A DNA stretch of 64,000 bases, from NCBI GenBank assembly GCA_022570795.1, contig JAKUDP010000002.1:3224001-3288000 (forward strand), in the 5' to 3' direction. This document shows, piece after piece, positions 20,823 to 30,942 of this stretch (position 1 is the first letter of the stretch; every line of letters starts with the position of its first letter). The notes under the pieces are model-generated. The model saw only the letters and a list, made by a program, of their open reading frames with translations. It searched no databases and was not told where the DNA came from. The stretch is from Sphaerulina vaccinii (taxonomy: Eukaryota; Ascomycota; Dothideomycetes; Mycosphaerellales; Mycosphaerellaceae). The position numbers and the translations under genes were made by a program.

Positions 20823-22661
20823 ATGTCTGACGGCCAGGATCTACCTCCAGGTTTGATAGACGAGAAGGCTAAAAAGGACGCCGAAGCGTCATCATCCATA
20901 GCAGAGCCGCCCTCGGCATCTGCGGACGCTACGACAACACCACCTGTTCGACCACTGAACCAGCACTCGACAGCACCTGCCACGTCGTCGCCATTGGCAT
21001 CCCCACCGCAGTCTCCGCCTGTTTCTCCGCCTGTAGAAGGCCCAGGTCACAGCCGCGAAGGATCAAACGAGGACTACTACTCCAGCCAGCCATCCCACAA
21101 CAGGCTTGGCACAGACAAGAAAGCCATGTCTTCGGTATTTGGAACCTCAAAGATCAGACTGCCTGGCGATCTTGGAGCCAGAGATCCACGAAGGCCAAAG
21201 TCTCCAGCGCCTAGTTCGTTGCCCGGAGATCTTGGGCCCAATGATCCACGTAGAGCAAGCAGTCGGCCAAGAAGTTCAGGTGGAAGTCCTGCACCATCAG
21301 CTGCCTCCGGTCACACTCGGAATGCTAGCGATGAAGTGGCCACACGATTACAAGAAGACCCTCCAGAACCCGGCAAGCAACGAGAAGACAGTGATTCCGA
21401 ATATGTTGCAGAACCAGATAACGACAATGACACGGACACTGACAGCAAGCGTGGGAGAGCCATGAAGCGACCCATCCCTGGTAGAACCACATCTGGAAAG
21501 GCAATCAATGTTCGGGAAGACTCATCCGACTCCGAGCCGGAGGAAGAGGAACGCAGCCAAAGCCAACCTGGTCAGCCTGCTAAGGACAAGCCAGACCCAA
21601 CAAAAGGCCAGAGCAAGCTGTCATTCGCCAAGGACAAGAGGAAAGAACGTCTGACCAGCGCTAGTCCCTCTGGTAGAAGACGAGTCCACCCTTCGAATGC
21701 CTACGATGTCGGGCCAAGTGGTACAAACACTCCCATCCATTCCGATGACGAGTCTGCTTCCGAAATGCGAGCTGCACAGAAGCTGAGTCTCTCCATGAGC
21801 GGAATACACAGTACGCCCTCTGCACATCGCGTCATCCGACAGATCCTACGAGGAGACTTCGAACACTTTCAACGAGAGGCAGAAGAAGGCCGCAAACGTC
21901 AACGAATGTATCTGGTCGCTACAGATAAATCTCCTGAAGCAGAATATGCACTCGAGTGGACCATCGGCACAGTCTTGCGAGACGGCGATACTCTCTTCGC
22001 AGTCTACGCTGCAGACGAAGATACTGTTGGTGATGACGGCGGTGTGGAGCTAGGCCATGGAGCAGAGAGTGTTCGCGACACTGCTTCAATTCTGAAAGCC
22101 ATGCCTACAGTCGTACAACCGCAATCGAACACTGCTGGCCCTTCTCCTCTGGCACGGACATCTCTCGGCGGCTCATCCTCTGTAGGCGCCAGATCTAGAA
22201 GTCGAGGCATTCACAACAGCGCAGACGCCGAACGCCGGAAAGCGGTCGAAACAATCACAGAACGCTGTGTCAGACTTTTGCGCAAGACAAGACTTCAAGT
22301 GCGCGTCGTGGTCGAAGTCTTTCACTGCAAGTCTCCTCGACACATGGTGACAGAAGTGATAGACTTTCTATCGCCTACACTCGTGATCATAGGAAGCCGA
22401 GGGCAAAGTGCTGTGAAGGGTGTGTTGCTGGGGAGTTTCTCGAACTACTTGGTCACGAAGTCAAGTGTGCCTGTTATGGTTGCAAGGAAGAAGTTGAGAA
22501 AGGCAGCAAAATCGTCTAACGGAACGAAGAAGTTGTTCAAGGATGGTTTGGATGTGCCGTATCAGAATACTGGCAGAGGTGGTAGATTCAGCAATGTTAT
22601 TCAGGCTCCAAAGGGCAAGGGACTCAGAGTGGAGAGTTGGGAGAAGGTTGGTATTGATTGA
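20823..22661 (+). CDS. Universal stress protein (Usp) domain protein
   Basis: Single exon, 612 aa. The first 340 residues are disordered: Pro/Ser-rich blocks, two copies of a LPGDLGARDPRR / LPGDLGPNDPRR motif, and an acidic/basic stretch with DSDSEYVAEPDNDNDTD. The Usp-like fold begins near residue 360 (RMYLVATDKSPEAEYALEWT). It is interrupted by a Ser-rich insertion and resumes with VETITERCVRLL, LVIIGSRGQSAVKG and VLLGSFSNYLV...VPVMVARKK. The GSRGxxxxKGxxLGS pattern is the nucleotide-binding signature of ATP-type Usp proteins. Fungal homologs are cytosolic or nuclear proteins of unclear function in stress. The start is the first ATG, directly after a long leader. Confidence 0.88.
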   Translation: MSDGQDLPPGLIDEKAKKDAEASSSIAEPPSASADATTTPPVRPLNQHSTAPATSSPLASPPQSPPVSPPVEGPGHSREGSNEDYYSSQPSHNRLGTDKKAMSSVFGTSKIRLPGDLGARDPRRPKSPAPSSLPGDLGPNDPRRASSRPRSSGGSPAPSAASGHTRNASDEVATRLQEDPPEPGKQREDSDSEYVAEPDNDNDTDTDSKRGRAMKRPIPGRTTSGKAINVREDSSDSEPEEEERSQSQPGQPAKDKPDPTKGQSKLSFAKDKRKERLTSASPSGRRRVHPSNAYDVGPSGTNTPIHSDDESASEMRAAQKLSLSMSGIHSTPSAHRVIRQILRGDFEHFQREAEEGRKRQRMYLVATDKSPEAEYALEWTIGTVLRDGDTLFAVYAADEDTVGDDGGVELGHGAESVRDTASILKAMPTVVQPQSNTAGPSPLARTSLGGSSSVGARSRSRGIHNSADAERRKAVETITERCVRLLRKTRLQVRVVVEVFHCKSPRHMVTEVIDFLSPTLVIIGSRGQSAVKGVLLGSFSNYLVTKSSVPVMVARKKLRKAAKSSNGTKKLFKDGLDVPYQNTGRGGRFSNVIQAPKGKGLRVESWEKVGID

Positions 22662-23187
22662 GCGAAACATCGAGAACGTGGAAGGAATCGTGTTTGGACA
22701 CCACAGCCATCACTTTGGCCAGATGACACAGAGTTGGCTGTCGCTTGCAGATACAGATCTGCTCAACTTCGCAACTCGTCGACCCAAGAGCCAAGGCTTG
22801 TTCACATCACATCTCAATGCTTCCGTTCGTGCAGATGACTGTATCAACGACATCGAGGAACATTGATGAGCACAGGTTCTGACAGCTACACGACACGTTG
22901 CTGGGAGTGGAATTCGTAGGGTATGTTGAGACACTTTTCTTTCTTGTACAAGACCATAGGCTGACGCTCTGGCATGCCGCGCAGCACGTGAGACGCTAAA
23001 AGTCACCCTCCGACTACGCATAAGATCCGGCCTCGTCCCTTTTCACCTTTCTCTTCCTTTTGGCACTCTTCACTCAGCTCAGCACACCTACTGCTCGTCG
23101 GCACCGAACGACCAATCAAGAACTGCCCACAAGCGCCGGGCTACTGTCGCCCTCCGCTCAGCCTCATCCATAAGCCACGACATCACC
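22662..23187. other. Intergenic region
   Basis: 526 bp holding the 3' flank of the Usp gene and the promoter of the first C2H2 gene, with a C/T-rich stretch at about 23030-23080. No gene seen. Confidence 0.5.
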
Positions 23188-23785
23188 ATGCAGAACATGC
23201 AGCCTGACCACGATGAGAGTTCCCCATTCGTTAATCCTTTCAGCATGGACGATGCTGATTGGGAGCTCTGGACTGCTATGGTCGCTATCCGCAATCAAGT
23301 ACCGACAGTAGCGTCTATGAAAGAGACTGCTACTGAACGGTAAGTAAAAAAAAAGATCTCGCTGACCGTCATGTGCCAGATGCAGTGTTTCTTGGAAGAA
23401 ATTACCACAGCCTACCAACGAGCCTCAAGCCACCAACCACAGTGCATTGGCAGTTCATACTTCCGTCTCCCCACTGTCTAGCTTCGGATCTGAGGCCCAA
23501 CTTCAGCATCAACCTCAACCTCAGGAACAAGTCCACCATACTGTCATCATCTGTCAAGACATCAGCTCCATACCACCAGGTCGCCAGTCGACTACGAACT
23601 TGCAATGTGGAATCTGTATGAAGCCTCGCCTCTATGCACGCAAGGCTGATCTCAAGCGACACATGGAGACTCACCTACCTGGCACTCATCACTGCCATGT
23701 TGCCAACTGCCCACGAGGACCAGGCAGCGGCTTCACGCGTATTGATAAGTTGCATGAGCACCTGAGGAAGATTCATGGACTTTGA
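23188..23785 (+). CDS. Two-finger C2H2-like protein, tandem copy 1
   Basis: Two exons, 23188-23339 (152 nt, phase 2) and 23386-23785, with a 46-bp GTAAGT...CAG intron; 183 aa. The N-terminus is acidic (NPFSMDDADWELWTAMVAIR) and the middle is Gln/Pro-rich. The C-terminus carries two zinc fingers. The first is CGIC...KADLKRHMETH (C-x2-C-x12-H-x3-H). The second is CHVANC...KLHEHLRKIH. The protein ends HLRKIHGL, only two residues after the last His. This is probably a DNA-binding regulator, although two fingers and no other domain could equally serve RNA or protein binding. Copy 2 lies 441 bp downstream. Confidence 0.85.
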
Positions 23786-24226
23786 ACTAGCGCTCAGGAG
23801 AGAGCTTCATGATGTGTTCTCAAGGAAAGGTCGAGATTACTGTTGGGTAAATGGTATTGATGCGTTACAGATCTCTCTCAGCGATTGATATAGGTGACCA
23901 TGAACGAACTTGCTCACATCCTGTATTCCTACTTTGCTACTCATCGTGTAGACAGCTGCACGACAGACGTCTAGGCGATAGAGAAATGATATACGTTCCA
24001 CGTACAACGTTGGAATCACTTGGCATCGCCCCCGAGCATATAGCCCAACTCATCCCCAGACCTCTGTCCTCGACCTTTTGCACCTCTCCTTCCCGAAAAC
24101 CGACCCCGAAGCTCAGAAACAGCCAATCATCGATCTCCAGAATCCTTCAAGACTAGAGTCGCCCTCTTGGCGATTGCCTTCTTGCGAACCACCACGTCAC
24201 TCGAAAGTACAAGCCTCCTAGCAACC
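23786..24226. other. Spacer between the C2H2 paralogs
   Basis: 441 bp with no supported gene. The part next to 24227 is a C-rich leader with in-frame upstream codons but no upstream ATG in that frame. Confidence 0.5.
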
Positions 24227-24758
24227 ATGCAAGACAACCACCTCGACCTAGCTTTCGTCAGCCCGTTCCTCATGGATGATCAAGACTGGAATGAGATGTC
24301 CGGGATTGTTCGACGCCACGCTGCAGCCCATGAAGGGCGACCTGCAGTAGCTGCATCTGAGGATGCTGCTATTGGAGGGTGAGTAAAAAACAGGTCCTAC
24401 AACTGACATGGGGTCCGGAAGGTCGACCCCCTTGACATCGGTTGGCAATACAGATGCCCGTGCCGTCAACTCTGGCGCTTCTAATTACTCTGGCGCCTCT
24501 ACTTCGGGCGTCATCATCTGCAACACCATCGTCTCCATTCCACCAGGCAAACAATATTCGAAGTGTCTCAAATGTGGCCTCTGCACATGGCCTGTTCTCT
24601 ACGACCGCAAAGCCGACCTGGAACGACACATGAAGAAGCACTTTCCTGCTCCACCAGATTTCGAGTGTCAAATCACTGGCTGTGATCGAGGACATGGCAA
24701 TCGCTTCAAGCGTGCTGAGCATTTGAGGAATCACTTGAGGAAGATTCATGGTCTGTGA
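24227..24758 (+). CDS. Two-finger C2H2-like protein, tandem copy 2
   Basis: Two exons, 24227-24378 (again 152 nt, phase 2) and 24422-24758; the intron is only 43 bp (GTGAGT...AAG) with an ACTGAC branch-like site; 162 aa. The layout equals copy 1: an acidic start with LMDDQDWNEMSGIVRR, a Ser/Gly-rich linker, the shared VIICNTIVSIPPGKQ block, and two fingers. The fingers are CGLCTWPVLYDRKADLERHM and then CQITGC...HLRNHLRKIHGL. The linker diverged strongly while the fingers and the block before them are conserved. Same strand and same intron position show a tandem duplication. Confidence 0.85.
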
Positions 24759-25613
24759 AGGGTTACAAAGACAACTTCATCCAAGAGTGACACCTTTCGC
24801 CTAGCGCCGAATATAGCCATTCAGACGCCTTATTTACCTTGCATAACATCTCGAGAGTCACGTCTCTTGCGTTGTTTCTAGCGGCAAGCTCATCGTCCAT
24901 CTCTCTCACTCGAAATGTTTGGAATCCTGGGAAACGGCACGCAAAGTCTTGTGTCCTGCTCTCCTTACTCACTTCATCGCATGCCATAGCGACTTTATGG
25001 GATTGGAGGGTAGCACAGATCTCCGGGACTGTCAGTGATATCACATCGGGACTCGTTTGGAGCTTGACCGGTGAGGACTATGCCTCGCCGGAACACGACA
25101 TATGCATAGAACACATGTGTGTTTACTTACCCATGCACTAAGACTACGAGCACGAGCGCTCGCAAAGGTCTTCTCTAACTAGGCCACGGTCATCGTGCTC
25201 GGCATAGGGTTGGTCCTGAATCAGTATTCCAGAGATGCACGATGCTCGAATAGCTTGGTCGAGAGAGGGCATCGCCGTCGATTGGTCAAGTGCCAAACAG
25301 GCAGAGCAGCTCTTCAGAAACAATTCAAGCATTGTATCCTATCGTGTCGTGTTAACGAAGACCCCTCGATATAATATACACTCGGACATCTCGCTAGCAC
25401 CACCTACTGGATCCCCGACGCGAACTCTGGCTATACGCGAGCATTCGACGTGGTCTCCAAGATCGCCGCCAGGAGAGTTCTGCACTATTGAAATGTTGCT
25501 TGCGAGGATTGAAAGATTGGGATCACCTAGCAGACGAGGCACCTAGCGAGTCTAGTCTCTGCATTGTACCAAGAATATCTCCTCGAAGTCAAACCTCCAT
25601 ACGGCAGGCACCT
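24759..25613. other. Intergenic region
   Basis: About 850 bp between the second C2H2 gene and the 3' end of the monooxygenase. Short frames on both strands have no motif. No gene supported. Confidence 0.5.
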
Positions 25614-27606
25614 TTAGTCAATATACCACGCCGTATCCTCACTCCGCATATACGGCGCCAACTTATCAATCTTCTCATCATGCTCCAATTCAGTGGCTTT
25701 GGCTTCCGCCCAGACCTTGCCATTGCCAAGATACGCCCACATGTTGTTCGAACGATATCGATGATCGTAGTGCTCCCATTTGACGTCTTGGATGGTTTTC
25801 ATATAGTGTAAGGACTATGTATGAGAGACTCAGTAAGCTTGGTCATGATGTTGAGTACGAGGATGAATACTGACCGAACCACCCCAGATCCATAGTTTAC
25901 CTCCAGGAATATTATTTTTATACCAAGATTTGCAGTTCTCGTTGAACACACTACCTTGATGCCAAGCATCTATATGTTCGTAGAGTTGCGTGACGGGTTC
26001 TTGCTTGACTTCCATGGAGTGCATTTGCTCGTCTTGGAGTTTCTTGCAGCATTTCATGATGTAGTCGACGCAAGCCTCGTGGGGTGGAAGAGCTACGCCG
26101 TTTGCCCAACAGCCTCGGACACCATTGATGGTCCAGTAGTTTGGGAAGCCGGGCGATGCCATGGCGAGATAGACTTGAGGTTCCGGATTGAATGCTTCAC
26201 GCATTGAGAGGTTGTTGGTTCCTGTTATTTCCCAGCGAGGAGCGAATGCTAGGTTGAAGCCTGTGGCGCAGACGAGGACATCACACTTGTGCAAGACGCC
26301 TTTGGCATCGACTAGGCCTTCTGGGACGATCTTTGTGACGTCTTCATGCACCGTTGTGACGTTTGGTTGCACGAGGGCTTCGAGATAGCCATCACCGGGT
26401 GTAATTCTGCATTCCTTAGGATAAGAGCCATTGCAAAATCATCGTGTCTCATCATGTATCTAAAGATGGGTTGTGCCCAAGAGAGAGACTTACCGACGAC
26501 AACCTGGACTCCATTTTGGAATCAGCTTCTTTTTCAATTCTTCATGACCAGGCCCAATGCGGCGTTCCATTTCGGCTTGCATGCCCTCTTTCGCGCCTTT
26601 GGAGGCATCTGAGCCAGCTATGAAGACTTCTCCGAGTTCGTTGATAGACGTCTCCAGCTCCTTACGGTACTTGAGGAGATGCTCGGGGTCATCTCGGAAC
26701 TTCTTCTTCGCAGCCTCGGAATAGGTATATTGATGATCAGCAACTTGGTCTTTGTCTTCGTCTTGACTCGAGTCTGCTCCACTTCCGAGAGGCGGGCTAA
26801 TCCAAGTCGCTGAACGCATCATTGCGATAAGATGCTTTGCTGTTTTCTGGAGACGTGGAACTGCTTGGATAGCTGAAGAGCCAGTCCCGATGATGGCTAC
26901 TGTTTTGTCTTTCCAGTCCATGTCGGTCTCCCAGTTGGCGGTGTGGAGGAGTTTGCCTGTGAAGTCGTGCAAGCCGTCGATCTTTGGCCACTTCCAGTCG
27001 TTTAGGAAGCCTGTGCCATTGATGACAACGTGTGCCCAGTCGCTGACTCTCTGCCCGTTGACATCAACTTCGACGTTCCAGATACCGTTGGTGTCATCCC
27101 AGGTAGCACTTTGGACAGTGGAGTCAAGCTTGATGTAGGGACGGAGCTCATACTTGTCGGCAAAGTCCTCGAAATACTGTCTGATCTCCGGTGCGTATGC
27201 GTAGAAGGTAGACCAATTTGGATTCGGTTCGAAAGAGAACGTGTATGCGTGAGCTGGAACATCACATGCACCTGGAACAATTGTAAGCCACCATTCAATG
27301 TGAGTGAGGAGGACGTGTGGACATACATCCTGGGTACCTGTTCTCGTACCAAGTGCCGCCGACTGAGGGATTCCTGCCGCAGACAGGTCAGTACCCAAGA
27401 ACTCCAGTCGTTCAGGTAAGCTCATAACACTTCTCATAGCAGACCAGCTCATAATTAGAGAAGTTCTTCTTCATCTTGTACGCAACCAACAACCCGGCCG
27501 CTCCTGCTCCTACACATATCACCCGCAGCGGCTTTGAAGGCTGGGAGTGGTACTGATTGGAGGTCCTGTACTGGTCATTACTGGCTTCATCTTCGATATG
27601 AGGCAT
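25614..27606 (-). CDS. Flavin-containing monooxygenase, Baeyer-Villiger type
   Basis: Five exons on the minus strand: 27606-27431, 27373-27327, 27271-26494, 26406-25875 and 25814-25614. All introns are GT-AG with agreeing phases; 577 aa. The FAD Rossmann motif VGAGAAGL lies near residue 42. GGTWYENRYPGCACDVPAHA spans three exons. The fingerprint F-x-G-x3-H-x3-W is seen as FTGKLLHTANW, and the NADPH-binding motif GTGSSAIQ and ATGFN follow. These are diagnostic of class B monooxygenases, which insert oxygen into ketones or oxidise heteroatoms. The C-terminus (SSLHYMKTIQDVKWEHYDH) also fits the fungal family. The substrate is unknown, and no biosynthetic backbone gene is nearby. The first in-frame ATG at 27606 was chosen. 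Confidence 0.92.
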
Positions 27607-27930
27607 CTTGGCGACAGTGGTAGATTGGTATCTGTTTGAGATCACAGAATACAGGTCTTGACTGCTTCATGTACATCCAGTTAAAGGATGACGCCATGTC
27701 TGTCACTACGTGCCTAGAAGGCTCATCAAAGCTCACGATAAGCCTTCGTTAGTTCTCCGCTGGGCCAGTCCGTTGTGTTCGCTGAATGCAGCTTGGACAC
27801 ATGCGCGGCGCAGCGTAGGGCATATCCAGAACCAATGCGAGAGAGTGCAAGATGACTACTACTGCAAGCTGCTCATCAGCCATCTCGTCTGGCGCTCGAA
27901 TATTGCTTCTCGTTTGTCATTTTTTGGCTC
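27607..27930. other. Intergenic region
   Basis: 324 bp upstream of the monooxygenase and downstream of the SET/TPR gene. Nothing recognised. Confidence 0.5.
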
Positions 27931-30182
27931 TCAGCATGATCTTGAGGTTTCAATGCCAACAGTGCGGGATAATGCATTCGTAGCATAGATAGCAGCGTCC
28001 ACGATCTCAGGACTGATGTGACAGTGCGTACGATCGATCTTGATACTATCCCCTTGCACAGTGGTGAAGTAGCCATGATCTCGCAGTGCTGTAAGTGCTT
28101 TGGTGGTGACTTTGCTGTATTTGCCTTGATTGAGGTAGACACGAGCGATCCATAAGCCGAGCTGGCAGAGACCGAGTCGTGGTAGATTCTTGAAGATTCC
28201 GGGGTCGTATGTGCTTTCTAGGCGAGAGTAGATCTTTTCGGCCTGAGGGAGGAGGGCCGCTGGCATGCCCGTTGGGTTCTGCATCCACTTCCTCTCGCGC
28301 AAGAAGAAGGTTTCAGCTTCGACGAGCAGCTTCACGCGTTCTGTGTTCGATGTCTTCTCTTCACCAGCGCATATGTGGCAATCACATTCGAAGCCCCATT
28401 TCTGCAAAGACTTTCGCATCTCCGCATGACTACCTTGGTGCCTCTTGTAGTGGGTAAAGACCTCATCTCCGGCTCGAATCTCCTTTGTAGCATGAACGAT
28501 CATCATGTCTCCCACGAAAGCTCGACAAGTGTTCGCGTCGCAGGCATGATTCATGCGCGAGGCTGTGGTCCACACTCCTACCGAAGAAGATAGCTTAGAG
28601 TCTGGCGCGACTCCCTCGTACTGTCCTTTGATCAGGTCGTCTGTGGTGCGTAAAGATGAGCACGCGAAAGCGTTGGCCTCCAGAATTTGGTGAGCTTGAA
28701 AGACATCGACCACAGGCGAGCCATCGACGATTCTTACTGTCGTAGGATGGCCAGGCGAGGCGTCGCCAGACCTGATCGACAGTCGTGACATCAAAGTCTC
28801 AGGCGATTTCAAACTTTCCGGAAGCAGCGTCTTGGACTCTGCATGTTGCTTTTGAGTGTACCCTCCATCGTACAGATCAAGCAACTCTGAACCTTGCTGT
28901 GGATTGCGGAGAGTATCCTGCACGACACGAACAAGCAATGTCGCATGTGGTCCAGTCGCTACCGAGTTGGTATTGAGGTTCACAACCAAGGACATAGTAG
29001 TGCCTTCATCTCCATCGAAAGCCGCGTAGTAAGCTTTCTCAACGAAAACGATATCGCCGGCCTTGATTGATCGCTTTGGAAAGAGGCCTTTGCCACGATC
29101 TAGCGTGTCGCGTACCTCCACATTTGCAGAATAGCTCGCATGGTCGAGTCGTCGGTGCTTATCGCTGACACTGTTGCTCATGGCCGGTAAGTCATACTTG
29201 CGACTCTGTTGCTCGAGAACACGTCTAATCGTGCGCGTGTACTCCCGCTCAGTATCAACATCGCCTGGGCTCAGCTTCCGGGCATCTTCGAAGGACTTTC
29301 GAGTTCGGGCGTAGTTTCGAAGTTGATACGAAGCGCATCCAGAGCGGTAGTGGGCTTTGGAATTGCTCTTCTTTGTATCGTCTGATGGCATTAAAGATGC
29401 CTCAGCATCTGCCCTTGCCTGCTGGTACCGTCGAAGGTGGATGTTGGCCATCGCTCTGTTTCTCAGCAAGTCGAACTTCATAGTTTCATCAGCTGTCCTG
29501 CAAGCCGCGATAGCTTCTGTATAGCGTTCAGCAGCGATGAGATAGTCCTTCACCTTGAACGCGGTATTCCCACTTGTCTTGAGATCAGCAGCCGTATCGC
29601 TTCTCGACGACGGTAATGATCTGAACTTCTGAGGAACCATGGAGTCTCGACTGTTGAGTGGAACCAGGTCTGAGGGATGATCAATCCTCACACATGGTCC
29701 TCCATCGCCAGCAAGCTTGTAGTAAGGTTCTTTGATAGCGAAAAACCACCTCTGGGGAGTATTCGCTGAGGAGAAAGATCAAGGTCGGCGTTGTAGAATG
29801 TCAAGCGATCAACATTGCCCTCATGATCTTCGATGCCATTTTGCACAGCTTGTATACGTAGTGCATGGCCGATAATGCGGACAATAAGAAGCTTACCGCA
29901 ATGATGTGTCTCGAGCCGCAGTTGTGACAGGGTGGTCAGCTGTAGTTCTGCTAGTGGAGTCGTGCTTGGAGGGTAGGCGAAGCCGACGACAGTCTGACTC
30001 ATCATGACCTGGCCTGATTGCAAAGGCGGTGGTCCTCTTCCCGGAGCATACCATTGCTCGAGCTGTGCCCGCGTGAGTTGTGTTGTAGGCTTCTGTCCCT
30101 TTCTCTTGTTGGCTGTGAGTGCAACAGACCTCTGCTGCTCCAGAGCCTGCAAGCTTTGCTCAGCTCCAATTGTGAGCGCCAT
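27931..30182 (-). CDS. SET domain protein with TPR-like repeats, interrupted by a one-base frame break
   Basis: The frame from 30182 reads MALTIGAEQSLQALEQQRSV through NADLDLSPQRILPRGG. At the A5 run 29741-29745 (T5 on the coding strand) it shifts: the next frame reads FFAIKEPYYKLAGDGGPCVR and continues to the stop at 27931. With one added T the gene is 750 codons plus stop. TPR-like helices lie at about 170-330 (KTSGNTAFKVKDYLIAAERY). The SET domain is split, with the core MNHACDANTCRAFVGDMMIV and AGDEVFTHY, and a post-SET cysteine cluster CDCHIC. Such fungal SET/TPR proteins are presumed lysine methyltransferases. Both sides of the break are conserved in type, so I favour an assembly error or a recent mutation over a chance ORF pair. 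Confidence 0.85.
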
Positions 30183-30942
30183 ACTCGAGTCTCAGCACAG
30201 CAGAGTGTTCTTGAAAGTTGTGCTACACTGATCGTTGAGGAGAGGAAGAACACAAACAGAAATACGCGTCGGAGAAGGAGGTCGCGTTGCGCTAGCAAGG
30301 ATGCTAAACGAATCCGAATTCGTACGCTGAGAGGCAGGTGCCTGTGGCACTGCCCAGGTGATGCTACAGTATTTCGAGCTCTTATCACATAGGTGCACTA
30401 TTGAAGACGAACAATGGTGCATCGAGAATACTGGATCGAAATGAGCTGTGCTCCATCCATTCTGCTGTCTGTCTTGCCTGTGATGCAGACTCTTTGGAAA
30501 GCTGTACAAAATATACTCCACGCCACCCATCCTACTTCTGCCTTTCCCATTCCCATAACGCCATATAAAACGAACACCGATCTATTCCCATCCCAGCGAA
30601 TCATTCATGATTTCATATGCCCATCCTCGCCTTGAACTTTGCCCTCCTCATCTCGCCGTCCTTCTTGTAACGGTCAGTTTCGAGTCTAATGTGCTCGGGG
30701 CGGGTCTCAGGACACAGATACTAGCACATCGAAGCCCTCTCGCTATCAATGTACAGCGTCGTCCCTCCCAACCGTCCAGCCGTTTGTCTCGACTTATAAG
30801 CACCTGGAAGTTGCTTCGGTCCCAGACAACCACCCAGAAGTTGGCCCAAGCGACCACGCGAGCGATAGATGAAGACAATGCCATCTAGCATATGTTCGCT
30901 CTCGTTTCGTGTTGTCCGTTTGCCCCATACCCCCATGATTTG
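30183..30942. other. Intergenic region
   Basis: 760 bp between the SET/TPR start and the 3' end of the F-box/WD40 gene. Short frames only, nothing supported. Confidence 0.5.
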
